Shown here one piece after another: positions 46,167-56,667 of a stretch of DNA of 64,000 nucleotides. The position numbers and the translations under genes were made by a program. The DNA comes from Typha latifolia (lineage: Eukaryota > Streptophyta > Magnoliopsida > Poales > Typhaceae), in contig CM034112.1 of the NCBI GenBank assembly GCA_019914945.1, forward strand, positions 2,131,001-2,195,000, written 5' to 3'. The notes under the pieces are model-generated. The model had not been told where the DNA came from. It saw only the letters and a list, made by a program, of their open reading frames with translations, and made no database searches. How positions within the stretch are numbered: the stretch's first letter is position 1; every line of letters begins with the position of its first letter.

Positions 46167-46850
46167 TTTTTCACCGTAAGCTTGTGAGAACTCTTTTCCT
46201 TGTATGGCTACTGAAGAAGGGAGAAAGGAGAGATTGTTCAAGTGATTGGCTTGATCCATGGACTTCACCCTACTTATAAACCAAACTAAGAACCAATAAT
46301 GTAGACATGTAGTTAGATGGAGAGACACCGAGAACCTAACAAGAACCAAACTGCCATGTGCTATCAATGTAGGTCCTGCTTTTGTACATAATTCTTTCAG
46401 ACATTATTGCAAACAAGTTGTCTTCTTTAATATTTGCTTAATGCAACAGATGAAGTGGAAGTCTGACTGCCTGACATTTCCTCGCTGTCCAGGGCAATCA
46501 TGCTTCAATTATAAGCAGCAAGATTGGCAGCACGAATGCCATAACTTGGTTTATTGAACCCAGAAAACAAAAATATTCGCCGACACTTTTAAAGAAAAAA
46601 CCATTTAATGCTGGAATCAGTATTCATTACCAGGGACATATCAATAGGCGAGCTCGCAGTGGGGTCAGTGTGGGTCTTGGTCTGCAACATAGTTCTTGTA
46701 GCCATTTCCGCAAACAGGTCGCATTCATTTCTTTCTTCTTTACGACTCCATGTAAATTGAGTGCCTTGCACAGTTGCACCTCTTCAAGACTTCATTATTC
46801 CGGGCCGACAACTCACCGAAAGCTTTTCCCCTCTCGATCTTATCTTGGTC
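46167..46850 (-). promoter_or_regulatory. A5 upstream region: TATA box and two upstream modules
   Basis: The TATA box (CCTACTTATAAACC) is at about 46269-46282. Module cores are at about 46387 (TAATTCTTTCAGACATTATT) and 46687 (AGTTCTTGTAGCCATTTCCG). The distal module is cut short after TTCATTATTCCGGGC compared with A4. Confidence 0.75.
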
Positions 46851-48359
46851 GACACAAGCAGCGTCAACACCTGCACGGCATTTGTCTTCATTTTTTTATG
46901 TTTACTTTTTTTCTTATTACACTTTGAGCCTGCCTGAACCATTCATAAGCTGCAAACTGAGCCTCATTTTTAGAAATAAAAAATAAAAAATTCAAATGAC
47001 ACCCTACATTTTATCAGTTTTTTATTAACACCCTGTTTTCTAACTTTATAGCCTGGCCCTTTCTTCTCATCAACGGTAGTATATCATAGTAATAGTAAAG
47101 ATGATGAAAATATAGGGTGTTATTTGAAAATTTTCCTTACGAAAAAAGAAAGACTATTAAAAGCGCGAATGACTCCAACCATCCACCGGCATTCTAATGG
47201 CGCAATAGAGACAAAACTCCCCTATTTCTCTCAAAATAAGCACCACACAAAAGCTTAAATAGAAGTACTCCAAATTTTAGTTTAGAATTTAGACCACTAA
47301 TTGTTAAAATTAGTGAACAGTTCGGCAAGGCGTCATGAAGGTAAGACTTGCACCTTGTATCAAGAGGATATGATTCCAAATATTGAAAACGTCCTCTTCA
47401 ATAATAAGGTAACACTATGCAGTAATGCAGTATGTACATATAAAAAACCTTATAACATGTCTACTCAAGTGGAAGTGAAGATTGAATTTGGTCAGACAAT
47501 TGATTCTGAAAAAAAAACAAAAAAAGATATTACTTTTGCTCTTGTGGTTAAAGAATTACATGGAGTTGTTCTCCTTTAGCTTTATCTCCTTTTGGCATTC
47601 CAGGAGTATCGCATCCCCTGTGTAATTGAATTCATGGTTAAGGAACAATTCAAAGTGATAATACTTTTCGGATACAAAATTAGGGCGGTTTCAAATAAAC
47701 ATATGAACATTCGCATGTAGGTCAACGTAGAAAGAAATGTAAGAAAACTATAAGAACTGTGACTAACATGATATAATAGAACTTTCAACTTTCTGATATG
47801 GACTTATAATAGCATAATCAGTGAAGTTTTTCTGTTAAAGGAACAAACAAAGAACTTTGAAAGATAATGATTGAATTTTGTCAAAAAAAAGAGAGATAAT
47901 GATTGAAGACTAGAGTAGAAATACATTAATTTACATATACAGAACATCAATAAGAGTAAGTAGCGCACATCAAAACTCAGGTCGTAAGAAGACTGCAAAT
48001 ATAATTGTAACACATACAGGATAATTGTAGGCTTGTGAAGGAAAAAGTCTTCTAAATGAATGCCTTTACCAGCGTTTCGATGACACATTTATAATTTTAT
48101 ATCCAACCAAGCGTTGATAATATAATTTAGAACATCATCCAACAACTGTAATATCTTTATAAGACTCCAGTTAGAATATGTTTTCAAGTGAATAAAAGTA
48201 GTTCGCGATCCAGTACGAGCAAAAGATGAAGCATGAAATCATTTCATCAATCGACTAAATGCAAAATCTTGTTTTCTCATAAGATAAACTATCTAGTTTC
48301 AACTGGAACAGTAATGCTATACATTTTCAGTTGTAGACAAAAGAGGAAAAATTGATGCC
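46851..48359. other. Spacer A5-A6 with an open plus-strand frame at 47301-47579
   Basis: A 92-codon plus-strand frame (MSTQVEVKIEFGQTIDSEKK, then ITFALVVKELHGVVLL) has a degraded counterpart in the A4-A5 spacer. I do not recognise it. It is either a captured gene fragment or chance. Otherwise AT-rich spacer. Confidence 0.4.
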
Positions 48360-48391
48360 GATCAGAATCCTTTAAAAGGCAGATTCTGGTC
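48360..48391 (-). other. 3' inverted repeat of A6
   Basis: GATCAGAATC (48360-48369) with GATTCTGGTC (48382-48391): nine of ten pairs, one C-A mismatch in the transcript. It starts 35 bases after the stop codon. Confidence 0.75.
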
Positions 48392-48426
48392 ATTGATCAC
48401 AAGAGGTACAAGGCCTGAGCAGACTT

Positions 48427-49257
48427 TCACAAGCTAAATGTATTTAGTAGAGAAACTCTACTTCGGATTAATTGCCTGAACAGGCATTCTAATCCGGTCT
48501 CGAGACCTCCAATGCGGAGCTCGATTATCTGCAATTGCTGTTGAGCCCTCAAAACCTTCTCGCCATCCAAATCCTTGCATAAATAAGAAGAAAAGATGAA
48601 GATATCATCATTCTCTTGCTCGCCCTCGCATGCCACTTTCCTCTTACGTAATGTCTTTGAGAGAAGAGACCACTTGCTAGTCTTTGGTTTGATCATTTGC
48701 CCCAACGAAAATGAGACAACAGATTGAAGGAGAGAGATGGTGATCTCCCTTGCTTCAATCAGCATCTTAACCACAACAAAAAGATTATTATCCTCTTTGT
48801 TCTGAGAAATAGATACACACTTGCCACTCATCTGCTTCTTGACATCCTTGTGTGCCTTTTTCATGAAACGGATGTAGGCTTGAAGTTTGCTCTCAATAGC
48901 AGAAGCTCCTTCTCTGCGTAGAGCAGACTGCAAGTCTTGAATGTGCATTCTCGTTGCACCCAAATTATCCCGCATTTTCCCGCAGAGGTCTAGCAACCTG
49001 ATGGATCCTTCAAGTTCCTCCTCCACACATTTCTTTTGTTGTGGGTGAGAGAGACCATTTTGAATGCTTGGCAAGCAGAAAAGCAGTTCAATGCATTCAT
49101 ACAAATCTCTGATCCCTTTCAATGCATCGCACATCATCTGGGGTGTTAAGGAGGTGGAAGCTGCACAAACCCTTAGCTTCTGCAGCTCTTCTTCAACCTT
49201 GAGCAGGAGTGAATTGGGTCTTGTGGGCAAGCTGATGGATCGCAGATGGCAAGCCAT
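48427..49257 (-). CDS. DUF241 family protein, array copy A6
   Basis: 276 aa, third member of the A4-A6 subgroup. It starts MACHLRSISLPTRPNS. It carries changes at otherwise constant places: ELLFCLPSIQNGLSHP (serine-isoleucine for SNQ), MKKAHKDVKKQMSGKC (histidine for asparagine) and SVVSFSLGQMIKPKTS, which replaces SVLSFLSKQM. The frame is intact. Its TATA box is degenerate (next entry), so it may be weakly expressed or on its way to decay. The first 48 bases of its coding sequence are identical to those of A9 and A10, which belong to another subgroup. Confidence 0.9.
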   Translation of the reverse strand: MACHLRSISLPTRPNSLLLKVEEELQKLRVCAASTSLTPQMMCDALKGIRDLYECIELLFCLPSIQNGLSHPQQKKCVEEELEGSIRLLDLCGKMRDNLGATRMHIQDLQSALRREGASAIESKLQAYIRFMKKAHKDVKKQMSGKCVSISQNKEDNNLFVVVKMLIEAREITISLLQSVVSFSLGQMIKPKTSKWSLLSKTLRKRKVACEGEQENDDIFIFSSYLCKDLDGEKVLRAQQQLQIIELRIGGLETGLECLFRQLIRSRVSLLNTFSL

Positions 49258-49945
49258 TTTTTCGCTTGTAAGAGCTCTTTTCCTGTATGGCTATTGAAGA
49301 AGAGAGAAAGGAGAGATTGTTCAAGTGATTGGCTTGATCCGTGGACTTCCCCCTACTTTTAAACAAAACTAAGAACCAATAATGTAGATATGTAGTTGGA
49401 TGGGGAGACCAAGAGAACTTAATAAGAACCCAAACTCCCATGTGCTATGAATGTAGGTCCTGCTCTTGTACATGGTTCTTTCAGACATTATTGCAAACAA
49501 GTTGTGTTCTTTAATATTTGCTTAGTGCAATAGATTGAATGGAAGCCTGACATTTCCTCGCTGCCCAGGGCAATCATGCTTCAATTATAAGCAGCAAGAT
49601 CGGCAGAACGAGCGCCATAATTTGGTGTTGAATTGAATCCAAAAAGAAAAAGGAAATTCGCTAATAGTTTTAAAGAAACAACCATTTATTGATAGAATCA
49701 GTATTCATTACCAGGAACATTTCAGTAGGCGAGTTCTCATGTGGTGTCAATGTGGGTCTTGGTCTGCAACATAATTCTTGTAGCCATTTCCACAAACAGG
49801 TCGTATTCATTTCTTTCTTCTTTACTACTCCATGTGAATTGGGTGCCCGCACTTCTTTGTCGATCCGGGTTGTCATGTTCCAATTATTAGTGACAAGATC
49901 TTGTGGTTATCACCGCACGAGCATCATACTTTTGGTGTTGGATAG
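49258..49945 (-). promoter_or_regulatory. A6 upstream region: degenerate TATA box and two upstream modules
   Basis: Where A4 and A5 have CTACTTATAAAC, A6 has CTACTTTTAAAC (49353-49364), which loses the TATAA core. Module cores are at about 49470 (TGGTTCTTTCAGACATTATT) and 49768 (AATTCTTGTAGCCATTTCCA). Confidence 0.7.
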
Positions 49946-50890
49946 AGGAAATGATTCGACTTATTAGCAGCAGACAGCGTAGTTTACACCCTACTATATA
50001 ATAGATATTTATCATTAAACTTTTATATTTTGCTTAAAATACCTCAGAAATAGTTTGTTGTTAGTTTTATTAACTGTCGGTTATAAATGTCCGCGATACT
50101 ATTTAAATAAGTTTTTTAGATTAAGATAAAAAAAAATAGAGAACTTGATTTAAAAATCAAATAAAGGGTATTTTTAAGTGTTTTAATTATTTTTATTATC
50201 AAAAGTAATGGGATATTCTCATTTCTACCGTTGTTTAGGTAAAACTAATTCAAAGTGTTTTTTAGAAATAAATAATAAAATGCATGGATCGAATAATAAT
50301 TACATTTAGATGCAAGAACGCAAAGCTACACTGAGTAACTAAATTATTTATAGAAAAACATTGACCACAAAGGGCAAGTGAACACGCTAATAATAATGAT
50401 ATTAAAAATCTAACTAATAATTTTAATAATTGTAAAGTTACTCATACATCTCGTCAAGTTAATCTTGTTGCTGATCGGTTTGCAAAAAAGAGAAAAAGCC
50501 TCGACTTGGGGTGTACTTGGGATGGAAGATTTCCTTTTGAATTTGTTCAAATTTTAATCTCCAATTGTTTAGGAGATTTTGTACCCAGTTAGCATCTTAA
50601 TATAATCGTTTCCTTTTAAAAAAGAACAAAAAAAAAAGCAAACCAGATAGTTATTCTTGTGAAAAGGATTAATGCCTTCTTCAGCTTGCTGGCCATAGTG
50701 AAGTTATGAGGATGCTCCAAGGATATGTTTGCATCATCCATTGCTATTCTGGAAAACTTTCATAGGATTCATTATCCAATATATATCCAATTGCGAAATG
50801 CTTGTGCTTGCATAAAATCAAATATCAAATTTCAGTTGGAACAGAATGCTGTGCATTTAAGTTGTAGACAAAATGCGAAGGACGAAAGGT
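49946..50890. other. Spacer after A6
   Basis: AT-rich spacer holding the retroelement tail described next. From about 50820 the 3' flank typical of array genes begins (atttcagttggaacagaatgc). Confidence 0.6.
50405..50640 (+). mobile_element. 3' tail of a LINE (non-LTR) retrotransposon
   Basis: From about 50427 a plus-strand frame reads KVTHTSRQVNLVADRFAKKR, then WDGRFPFEFVQILISNC, with a stop at 50593-50595. The H-x-x-R-Q-x-N-x-VAD-x-(F/L)AK pattern is the end of the RNase H (RVT_3) domain of plant LINEs. An A-rich tail (AAAAAAGAACAAAAAAAAAA) follows at about 50618-50638. The element is 5'-truncated, as usual for LINEs. Confidence 0.6.
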
Positions 50891-50975
50891 GATCAGCAAA
50901 TCCTTTAAAAGGTGGACTCTGATCATTGGAATGACAAGCTAAGGATGTTCTTGTGAAGAAGTTAGCTAGTGATGA
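50891..50975 (-). pseudogene. Stub of a lost DUF241 copy (3' inverted repeat and a few codons)
   Basis: Between A6 and A7 there is a 3' inverted repeat: GATCAG-CAAATCC (50891-50903) with GG-TGGACTCTGATC (50911-50924). Shortly after, gacaagctaaggatgttc resembles the last codons and stop region of the array genes (tgagctaaggatgtttag). Then similarity ends. This is best explained as the remains of a deleted copy. Confidence 0.5.
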
Positions 50976-51367
50976 ATAGGGTTTGCTTTTGAAGAAGTTA
51001 TTTATGAAATATTCTAAATAAATGATTTAGCAGCAATATTGAAGATATGGTCCTACCCCCAATTTGATCGTGGAGAAGTATTGCTGTTCCACGGATCGAT
51101 AACTTAATTTTTAATAACATATCCAATGCAAGTTTGCAAGATCTACATAGGATTAGGCTTAGGGTATATCCTCACACCATAATGTGTCAGCATGAAAATT
51201 ATCACCCAAGCCAGTACAAACAAAAAGACTGAGCATGAAATCTTAGAACAGTCATGTAACAGCAAAGTGATTGTGCTTGTATAAAATCAACAATCCATTT
51301 TCAAATTGAAAAGTATGTCATACATAATTCATTTTAAGTTGTATACAGAAGGGGAAGTTTTGATGCT
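50976..51367. other. Spacer before A7
   Basis: No gene seen. The last 120 bases are the A7 3' flank. Confidence 0.55.
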
Positions 51368-51399
51368 GATCTGAATCCTCTAAAAGGTGGATTCAGAAC
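51368..51399 (-). other. 3' inverted repeat of A7
   Basis: GATCTGAATCC (51368-51378) with GGATTCAGAAC (51389-51399): ten of eleven pairs. Compared with A4 the fifth pair has changed on both arms (A-T to T-A), keeping the pairing. It starts 33 bases after the stop codon. Confidence 0.8.
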
Positions 51400-51432
51400 G
51401 CTGCATACAAGACACAAGGTCTGAGCATACAT

Positions 51433-52212
51433 TTATAAACTGAGGATATTTAGAAGAGAAACTCTACTTCGGATTAATTGCCTGAACAAGCATTCCAATC
51501 CGTTCTCTAGGCCTTCAATGCTGAGCTCTAATGTCAGCAATTGTTTTTGAGCTTCAAGTGCCTTCCTGTCATTATCCTCTTGCTCCACACATGCCACTTT
51601 CCTCTTGTGAAGTGTCTTGGAGACAAGAGACCACTTGCTAGTCTTTGGTTTGATGATCTGTTTTGACACAAGTGAGAAAACAGACTGGAGGAGTGACATA
51701 GTGAACTCCCTTGCCTCTATCAATAGCCTAACTGCTAGTAAGAGATCACAATCCTCTTTGATGGAAGAAGTAAACTTGTTACCAATCTGCCTCTTGACAT
51801 CCTTGTTTGCCTTCTTTGCAAAGCGAATGTAAGTTTGAACTTTGTTTGCAGTAGCCGCAGCACCTTCTCTGCGAAGGGCAGATTGGAAATCTTGAATGTG
51901 TATTCTCATTGCACCCATGTTATCCCGCATTGTACTGCAGAGATCTAGCAACCTGACAGATCCTTCAAGTTCCTCCTCCATCAACTTCCTTTGTTGTGGG
52001 TGAGACAGACAGTTTTGGTTGCTCGGCAAGCAGAAAACCTCCTCGATGCATTCATACAAATGCCCGATATCTTTCAATGCATCGCACATCATTTGCATTG
52101 TTAAGGAGGAGGAATCAACCCGAGCCTTTAGCGTCTGCAGCTCTTCTTCAACTCTGAGCACACAGGAATGAGGTGCTGAGGGAAGACTGGTGGATCGATT
52201 ATGGCAAGGCAT
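51433..52212 (-). CDS. DUF241 family protein, array copy A7
   Basis: 259 aa from the methionine at 52210-52212 (MPCHNRSTSLPSAPHS). The frame is open 24 codons further upstream, but this methionine aligns with the family start. It is shorter than its neighbours because the linker between KRKVACVEQEDND and RKALEAQKQL lacks 15 residues (45 bases) including the FSSYSCKDL motif. The fourth and fifth blocks are typical: GSVRLLDLCSTMRDNMGAMR, QSALRREGAAATANKVQTY. By eye it is intermediate between the A4-A6 and A9-A12 subgroups. Confidence 0.9.
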   Translation of the reverse strand: MPCHNRSTSLPSAPHSCVLRVEEELQTLKARVDSSSLTMQMMCDALKDIGHLYECIEEVFCLPSNQNCLSHPQQRKLMEEELEGSVRLLDLCSTMRDNMGAMRIHIQDFQSALRREGAAATANKVQTYIRFAKKANKDVKRQIGNKFTSSIKEDCDLLLAVRLLIEAREFTMSLLQSVFSLVSKQIIKPKTSKWSLVSKTLHKRKVACVEQEDNDRKALEAQKQLLTLELSIEGLENGLECLFRQLIRSRVSLLNILSL

Positions 52213-53150
52213 CTTTGCTCTGTATGTTGTAATGGCACTCTTCTGTAAAGCAATTGATGAAGAAAGGAGTTGTGATGGAAACAATTCTTTGGCTTCCCTT
52301 ACTTATAAACCAAACTCAGACCATAAATATAGTTTGATGGGAGACACCAAGAATCTAATCAACCAACTCATATGTGCTGCCAATGTACGTCTTTGTTTGC
52401 AGCATGGTTCTTGTAGACATTGCTGCAAACAAGTTAACTTCTTTAGTCTATCTTTGGTACAACAGATGAAACAGAAGTTGACCCTTCAATACTCAAGGCT
52501 GTCATGCTTCAATATCAGAAGCAAGATCCGCTGCATGAGCGCATTAGGTTGGTATTCGATCCGAAATGAAAGAAAAAGGCATTCAGTGGTTTCATTAAAA
52601 GAACTATTTATGGACGAATCAACAACCATTACAAGGAGCATCTGAGTGAGCCGGGTCTGGATGTGCGGTCGGATTCTTGTAGCCATTTCCACAAACATGT
52701 CGTACTCGCTCCTTTCTTCTTTAATCATCAATAAATTGAGGCCAACACTTCTTCACCGTTCAAGGCCGTCATGTTTCAATTACTAGCAGAGCAATTGTTT
52801 GTAGCCATCACCACGGGCTCCATAAATTAGGTGATGCATCCACTAATAAATCTTAGCACACGGGTGTCTAAGTTGGTGGTGGGTTCATCAATATGATAGA
52901 AATAAATCAAGAACCATTACTACGAAGATCTGATTTTTGAAGCTCCCATGTGCTCTCGGCGTGGATCTACACAGACTACAGTTGCAACTTGGTTCTTGTC
53001 GGCATTACAACAAACAGGTCGGCTTCGTTCCCATATTGTTTAATGCTCCGTACTAATTGGATACCCGGGACTTCTCTCCATCCTTCGAGCTGTCATCTTT
53101 CAATAATTCTCAACGAAAAATATCTAGTGCACGGGTGTCATACTGTCATA
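52213..53150 (-). promoter_or_regulatory. A7 upstream region: TATA box and three upstream modules
   Basis: The TATA box (CTTACTTATAAACC) is at about 52299-52312. Module cores are at about 52405 (TGGTTCTTGTAGACATTGCT), 52671 (GATTCTTGTAGCCATTTCCA) and 52989 (TGGTTCTTGTCGGCATTACA). The third is one more than the usual pair and may be left from a lost copy. Confidence 0.65.
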
Positions 53151-54158
53151 TGTTGTTGGTGATCCAAGTAATGGTTGTCTATGATTTCAATCGTGAGATG
53201 TATACCTCCTCGACATTTCCTGAGCCAGTTGCGCGTCATGCCTCGTTTGAGGAGTGAAAAAGTATCAACCTCGTACAAGAATTCGGCAGGAAGACTTCTC
53301 TCGGCGACGACTTTGTTAACCCGGGCAAACTCGGTTGACTGCACTGTACACCGACTTACGTATTAATATTGGCTAGTTACACTTAGTGTTTGTACTGTTC
53401 TTCAGCTTGTTTGGAGGTTCTGCATTACTCTTTTGTTAGTTGTGGTTCTGAGATGCAAAAAGGGTTACAGTTTTGTAATGAAACAGGGCCATAATTTTGA
53501 CTTTTACTTCAAAAAAGAAAACAAATTTTGGTTAGTTATACTAAGACTCTGTAACTATTGCTAATTTTCACGTTGATTTTTTTCCTTTGGGTGTCTGCCA
53601 CTTTGATCTCCTTCAGTTACTTTTAAGCCGAACAGATAGAAAGATTTCACTTCTGTGATATAAACTTCAAATGAAAAATTAGCAAGAACTTCCGAGTTAA
53701 GGAAGAAATGATGCCAAGTGACTGTTTTCCATGATACTAGTTGAAGCTTGCATAATTTTTACAGCCATAATTGTAAGACAAATGAATCAGCACATTAACT
53801 ATGATTCATATGACATTATTCTGGAGGATTTTTATCAGCAGCAGTGCAAGAAGTAAATTGAAGGGGAAAGATATGATTCTGCTATTAATCTTCTAGACTG
53901 ATCCAATTCTCATCATGCTTAAAATCGTTCCAAGTGTTAATGACATTGTCAACTAGGATTCCTCTGACAGATTTTGTAAGTTGTTCACAAAAGTTGGAGC
54001 TGAAATATATCAAACGAAACTAGAAGTCTAGAACCAATAGAAGGAAACACCAATGCAAACGATCAGGATAAGAAATTGGGAAATAGCAAAGCTTTCTATA
54101 ATCATGTGAAATCAAATATCTGATTTCAATTGGAACAGCTATACATTTCAACAGACAA
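53151..54158. other. Spacer A7-A8
   Basis: No supported gene. From about 54110 the array-type 3' flank (atttcaattggaacagctat) starts. Confidence 0.55.
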
Positions 54159-54362
54159 AGACTGGAGGAGAAAGATAGTGATCTCTCTAGCTTCTATCAA
54201 CAGCCTAACCACGACAAATAGATCACCATCCTCTTTTAGTGCGTCGCACATCATTTAGAATGTTAAGGAGGAGGCCGCCATGCAGGCATTTAGCTTCTGT
54301 AGCTCTTCTTCAGCCTTTTGCACAAGGGAATGAGGTCTCGAGGGGAGGCTAATGGATTGATA
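54159..54362 (-). pseudogene. DUF241 pseudogene A8 with two internal deletions
   Basis: Only two pieces of the gene remain. Read on the minus strand, 54240-54355 gives SLPSRPHSLVQKAEEELQKL, then NACMAASS and an in-frame stop where the other copies have TAQMMCDALK. This is joined directly (near 54237) to EDGDLFVVVRLLIEAREITI at 54165-54236. The central blocks, about 370 bases, are missing. The 3' flank follows immediately, so the C-terminal third and the 3' inverted repeat are also gone. The start codon is lost. The promoter is still present upstream. Confidence 0.85.
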
Positions 54363-54945
54363 GTTCTCTGTTGGTGCAATGATAGTTCTCTGTTGGGAAA
54401 TTAAGTTGTGATAGGCTTGATCCTTCAGCAGCCCCTACTTATAAGCCAAATAAGAAAACATGAACATAGTTGAATGGGTAGACATCAAGAATCTCCATAA
54501 ACCAAGGTCCCATGTGCTATCATGGTTCTTGCAGCCATACAACAAGCAAATTCTGTGTATTCCACTTTCTTTACTCCTACAGGTGAACTCGACGTCTGAA
54601 CATTTCAATGTCCGAGGCTGTCATGTTTCAATTATCAACAGCAAGATCCACTGCACGAGTAGCCTTCATTGGTTTGATAATTCCGCTCACCCACTCCCCC
54701 AACTTCCTTTTTGGAAGAATCAATAGTCATCGTCATGATCAAATCGATCCCCAAGTCCCCATGCGCTGTTGATCTGGGTCTAGGCTCGCAACGTGGTTCT
54801 TGTTGGCATTACAACAAACAGGTCGTCTTCGTTCCTTTCTTGTTTAATGCTCCGTACTAATGGCACCCCGGCACTTCCCCATATTTCAATCTGTCATGCT
54901 GTCATGTTTCAATTGTCGTCACGGGCGTTATATGTTGTTAGATCA
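54363..54945 (-). promoter_or_regulatory. A8 upstream region, still with TATA box and two modules
   Basis: The TATA box (CCTACTTATAAGCC) is at about 54435-54448. Module cores are at about 54522 (TGGTTCTTGCAGCCATACAA) and 54793 (TGGTTCTTGTTGGCATTACA). The regulatory region has outlived its gene. Confidence 0.65.
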
Positions 54946-55767
54946 ATAGAATCTTTGCTTGGTCCTAGAAGCTTATTCACATTTCTTAGTAGGTTCCACC
55001 GCAAGCTGAGTTATATAAGTTGGTAGTTGATCTAAAAATAAGTCTTCAATTATATGATGAGAAAACTTATTTGAGAAATGAACACGAGGTTAAGGTTATA
55101 AAAATTCTTCAACTGCTTCATGTTATCATGTAGTAAGGAATCATACAGCTAGCTCACTGCAAGAGATTCCCCTACTTGCTACTTAATTATTATGGCTTAA
55201 TTACACTCGATGTAGCTTCGTGCGTTGATTCTTTTATTATTAAACTACCAAATCCCCAGTTTGTAATTTCCTAGAATATTTCCATTCATTCATCCATGTT
55301 TTCCCTTTGCATTTGACAGAGCACTAATCAAAGAGGAAATCAGAATTAAGAAGCAAATTAGGCTAAGAATTTATACTCCAAGATAATGGTTAAAGACTGC
55401 ACAAGTTCTACACAAACAGATTGAATAGATTAACCTTTTATTCCTGGAGAACAAAATTACAGATGCATGCAACATTGTTTCAGAAGAGTTCTTTCAGCAG
55501 TACGACAAATTAATTTACGGGCTAAATTTGCATGTTACTATGCATCTTAATTGGTGCTCTGTTTGTCGAAATATAGAAAGATCGAAAGGTTAACGACATA
55601 ACAGTGAATTAGTACATTGTTCAGTATCATTTTGTAAGTAATTTCCACAAGCCTAAAGAACCAGACAAAGGCATAACAGAGGAGTTTATGTGATAGTAAT
55701 AATATAAAATATCGATTTTCAATTGGAATATCTATACATTTGAGTTGTATACAGAAGAGCAAAATTT
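54946..55767. other. Spacer A8-A9
   Basis: AT-rich, no gene seen. Confidence 0.6.
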
Positions 55768-55810
55768 ATGCTGATCAGCAAACTCTTAAAAGGTGGATGC
55801 TGACCAGCAT
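55768..55810 (-). other. 3' inverted repeat of A9
   Basis: ATGCTGATCAGCA (55768-55780) with TGCTGACCAGCAT (55798-55810): 13 pairs in the transcript, one of them G-U. It is the longest stem of the array. It starts 29 bases after the stop codon. Confidence 0.8.
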
Positions 55811-55839
55811 ACAGGAGGTATAAGGTCTGAAGAGAAGTT

Positions 55840-56667
55840 TTATGAGCTACAGATGTTTAGAAGAGAGACTCTGCATTGGATCATCTGCCTGAACAAGCAT
55901 TCTAATCCATTCTCCAGACCCTCTATGCTGGCCTCCAATGTCTGCAATTGCATTTGAGCTCTCAATGCCTTCTCATCTTCCAAATCCTTGCAAGAATAAG
56001 AAGAGAAGATGGAGCAATCATCATCCTCTTTCTCCTCGCCGCATGCCACTTTCCTCTTGTTAAATGTTCTTGAGACAAGAGACCACTTGCTAGTCTTTGG
56101 CTTGATCATTTGTTTCGCCAAAAATGACAAAACTGATTGGAAGAAAGACATAGTGATCTCTCTAGCCTCTACCAACAATCTAACGACCTTTAGGGAATCA
56201 CAATCTTCATGGAGAGGAGAACTAGATCCACATTTGGTAGTCTGTTTTTTGATATCCTTGTTTGCCTTCTTCGCCAAGCGAGCGAAAGCTTGCACTTTGC
56301 TTCCCATAGCGGCTTCTCCTCCTCTTCGAAGAGCAACTTGTAGGTCTTGAACATTAATTTTCATTGAGGACAAGTTATCCCTCATTGCACCACAGATGTC
56401 CAGCAATCTGATGGACTCTTCCATTTCTTCCTCTACCCATTTCTTTTGGTTGGAGTGGGAGACACCGTTTTGGTTGCTTGGCAAGGAAAGAAGTTCCTTG
56501 ATGTATTCATACACATCTCCCAGACCATTCAATCCATCGAACACCATTTGTGCCGTTGAAGAGGATGAAGCCATACAAGCTCTTAGCTTCTGCAGCTCTT
56601 CTTCAACCTTGAGGACAAGTGAATTGGGTCTTGTGGGCAAGCTGATGGATCGCAGATGGCAAGCCAT
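55840..56667 (-). CDS. DUF241 family protein, array copy A9
   Basis: 275 aa from the methionine at 56665-56667. It is the first of the A9-A12 subgroup, marked by RACMASSSSTAQMVFDGLNG in place of MMCDALKG, by SNQKKWVEEEMEESIRLLDI, by KINVQDLQVALRRGGEAAMG, and by a C-terminus ending RQMIQCRVSLLNICSS. It keeps the full linker CSIFSSYSCKDLEDEKALRA and the uninterrupted ELLSLPSNQNGVSHS. The frame is open 14 codons further up (to 56709), which I regard as 5' UTR. Confidence 0.92.
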   Translation of the reverse strand: MACHLRSISLPTRPNSLVLKVEEELQKLRACMASSSSTAQMVFDGLNGLGDVYEYIKELLSLPSNQNGVSHSNQKKWVEEEMEESIRLLDICGAMRDNLSSMKINVQDLQVALRRGGEAAMGSKVQAFARLAKKANKDIKKQTTKCGSSSPLHEDCDSLKVVRLLVEAREITMSFFQSVLSFLAKQMIKPKTSKWSLVSRTFNKRKVACGEEKEDDDCSIFSSYSCKDLEDEKALRAQMQLQTLEASIEGLENGLECLFRQMIQCRVSLLNICSS

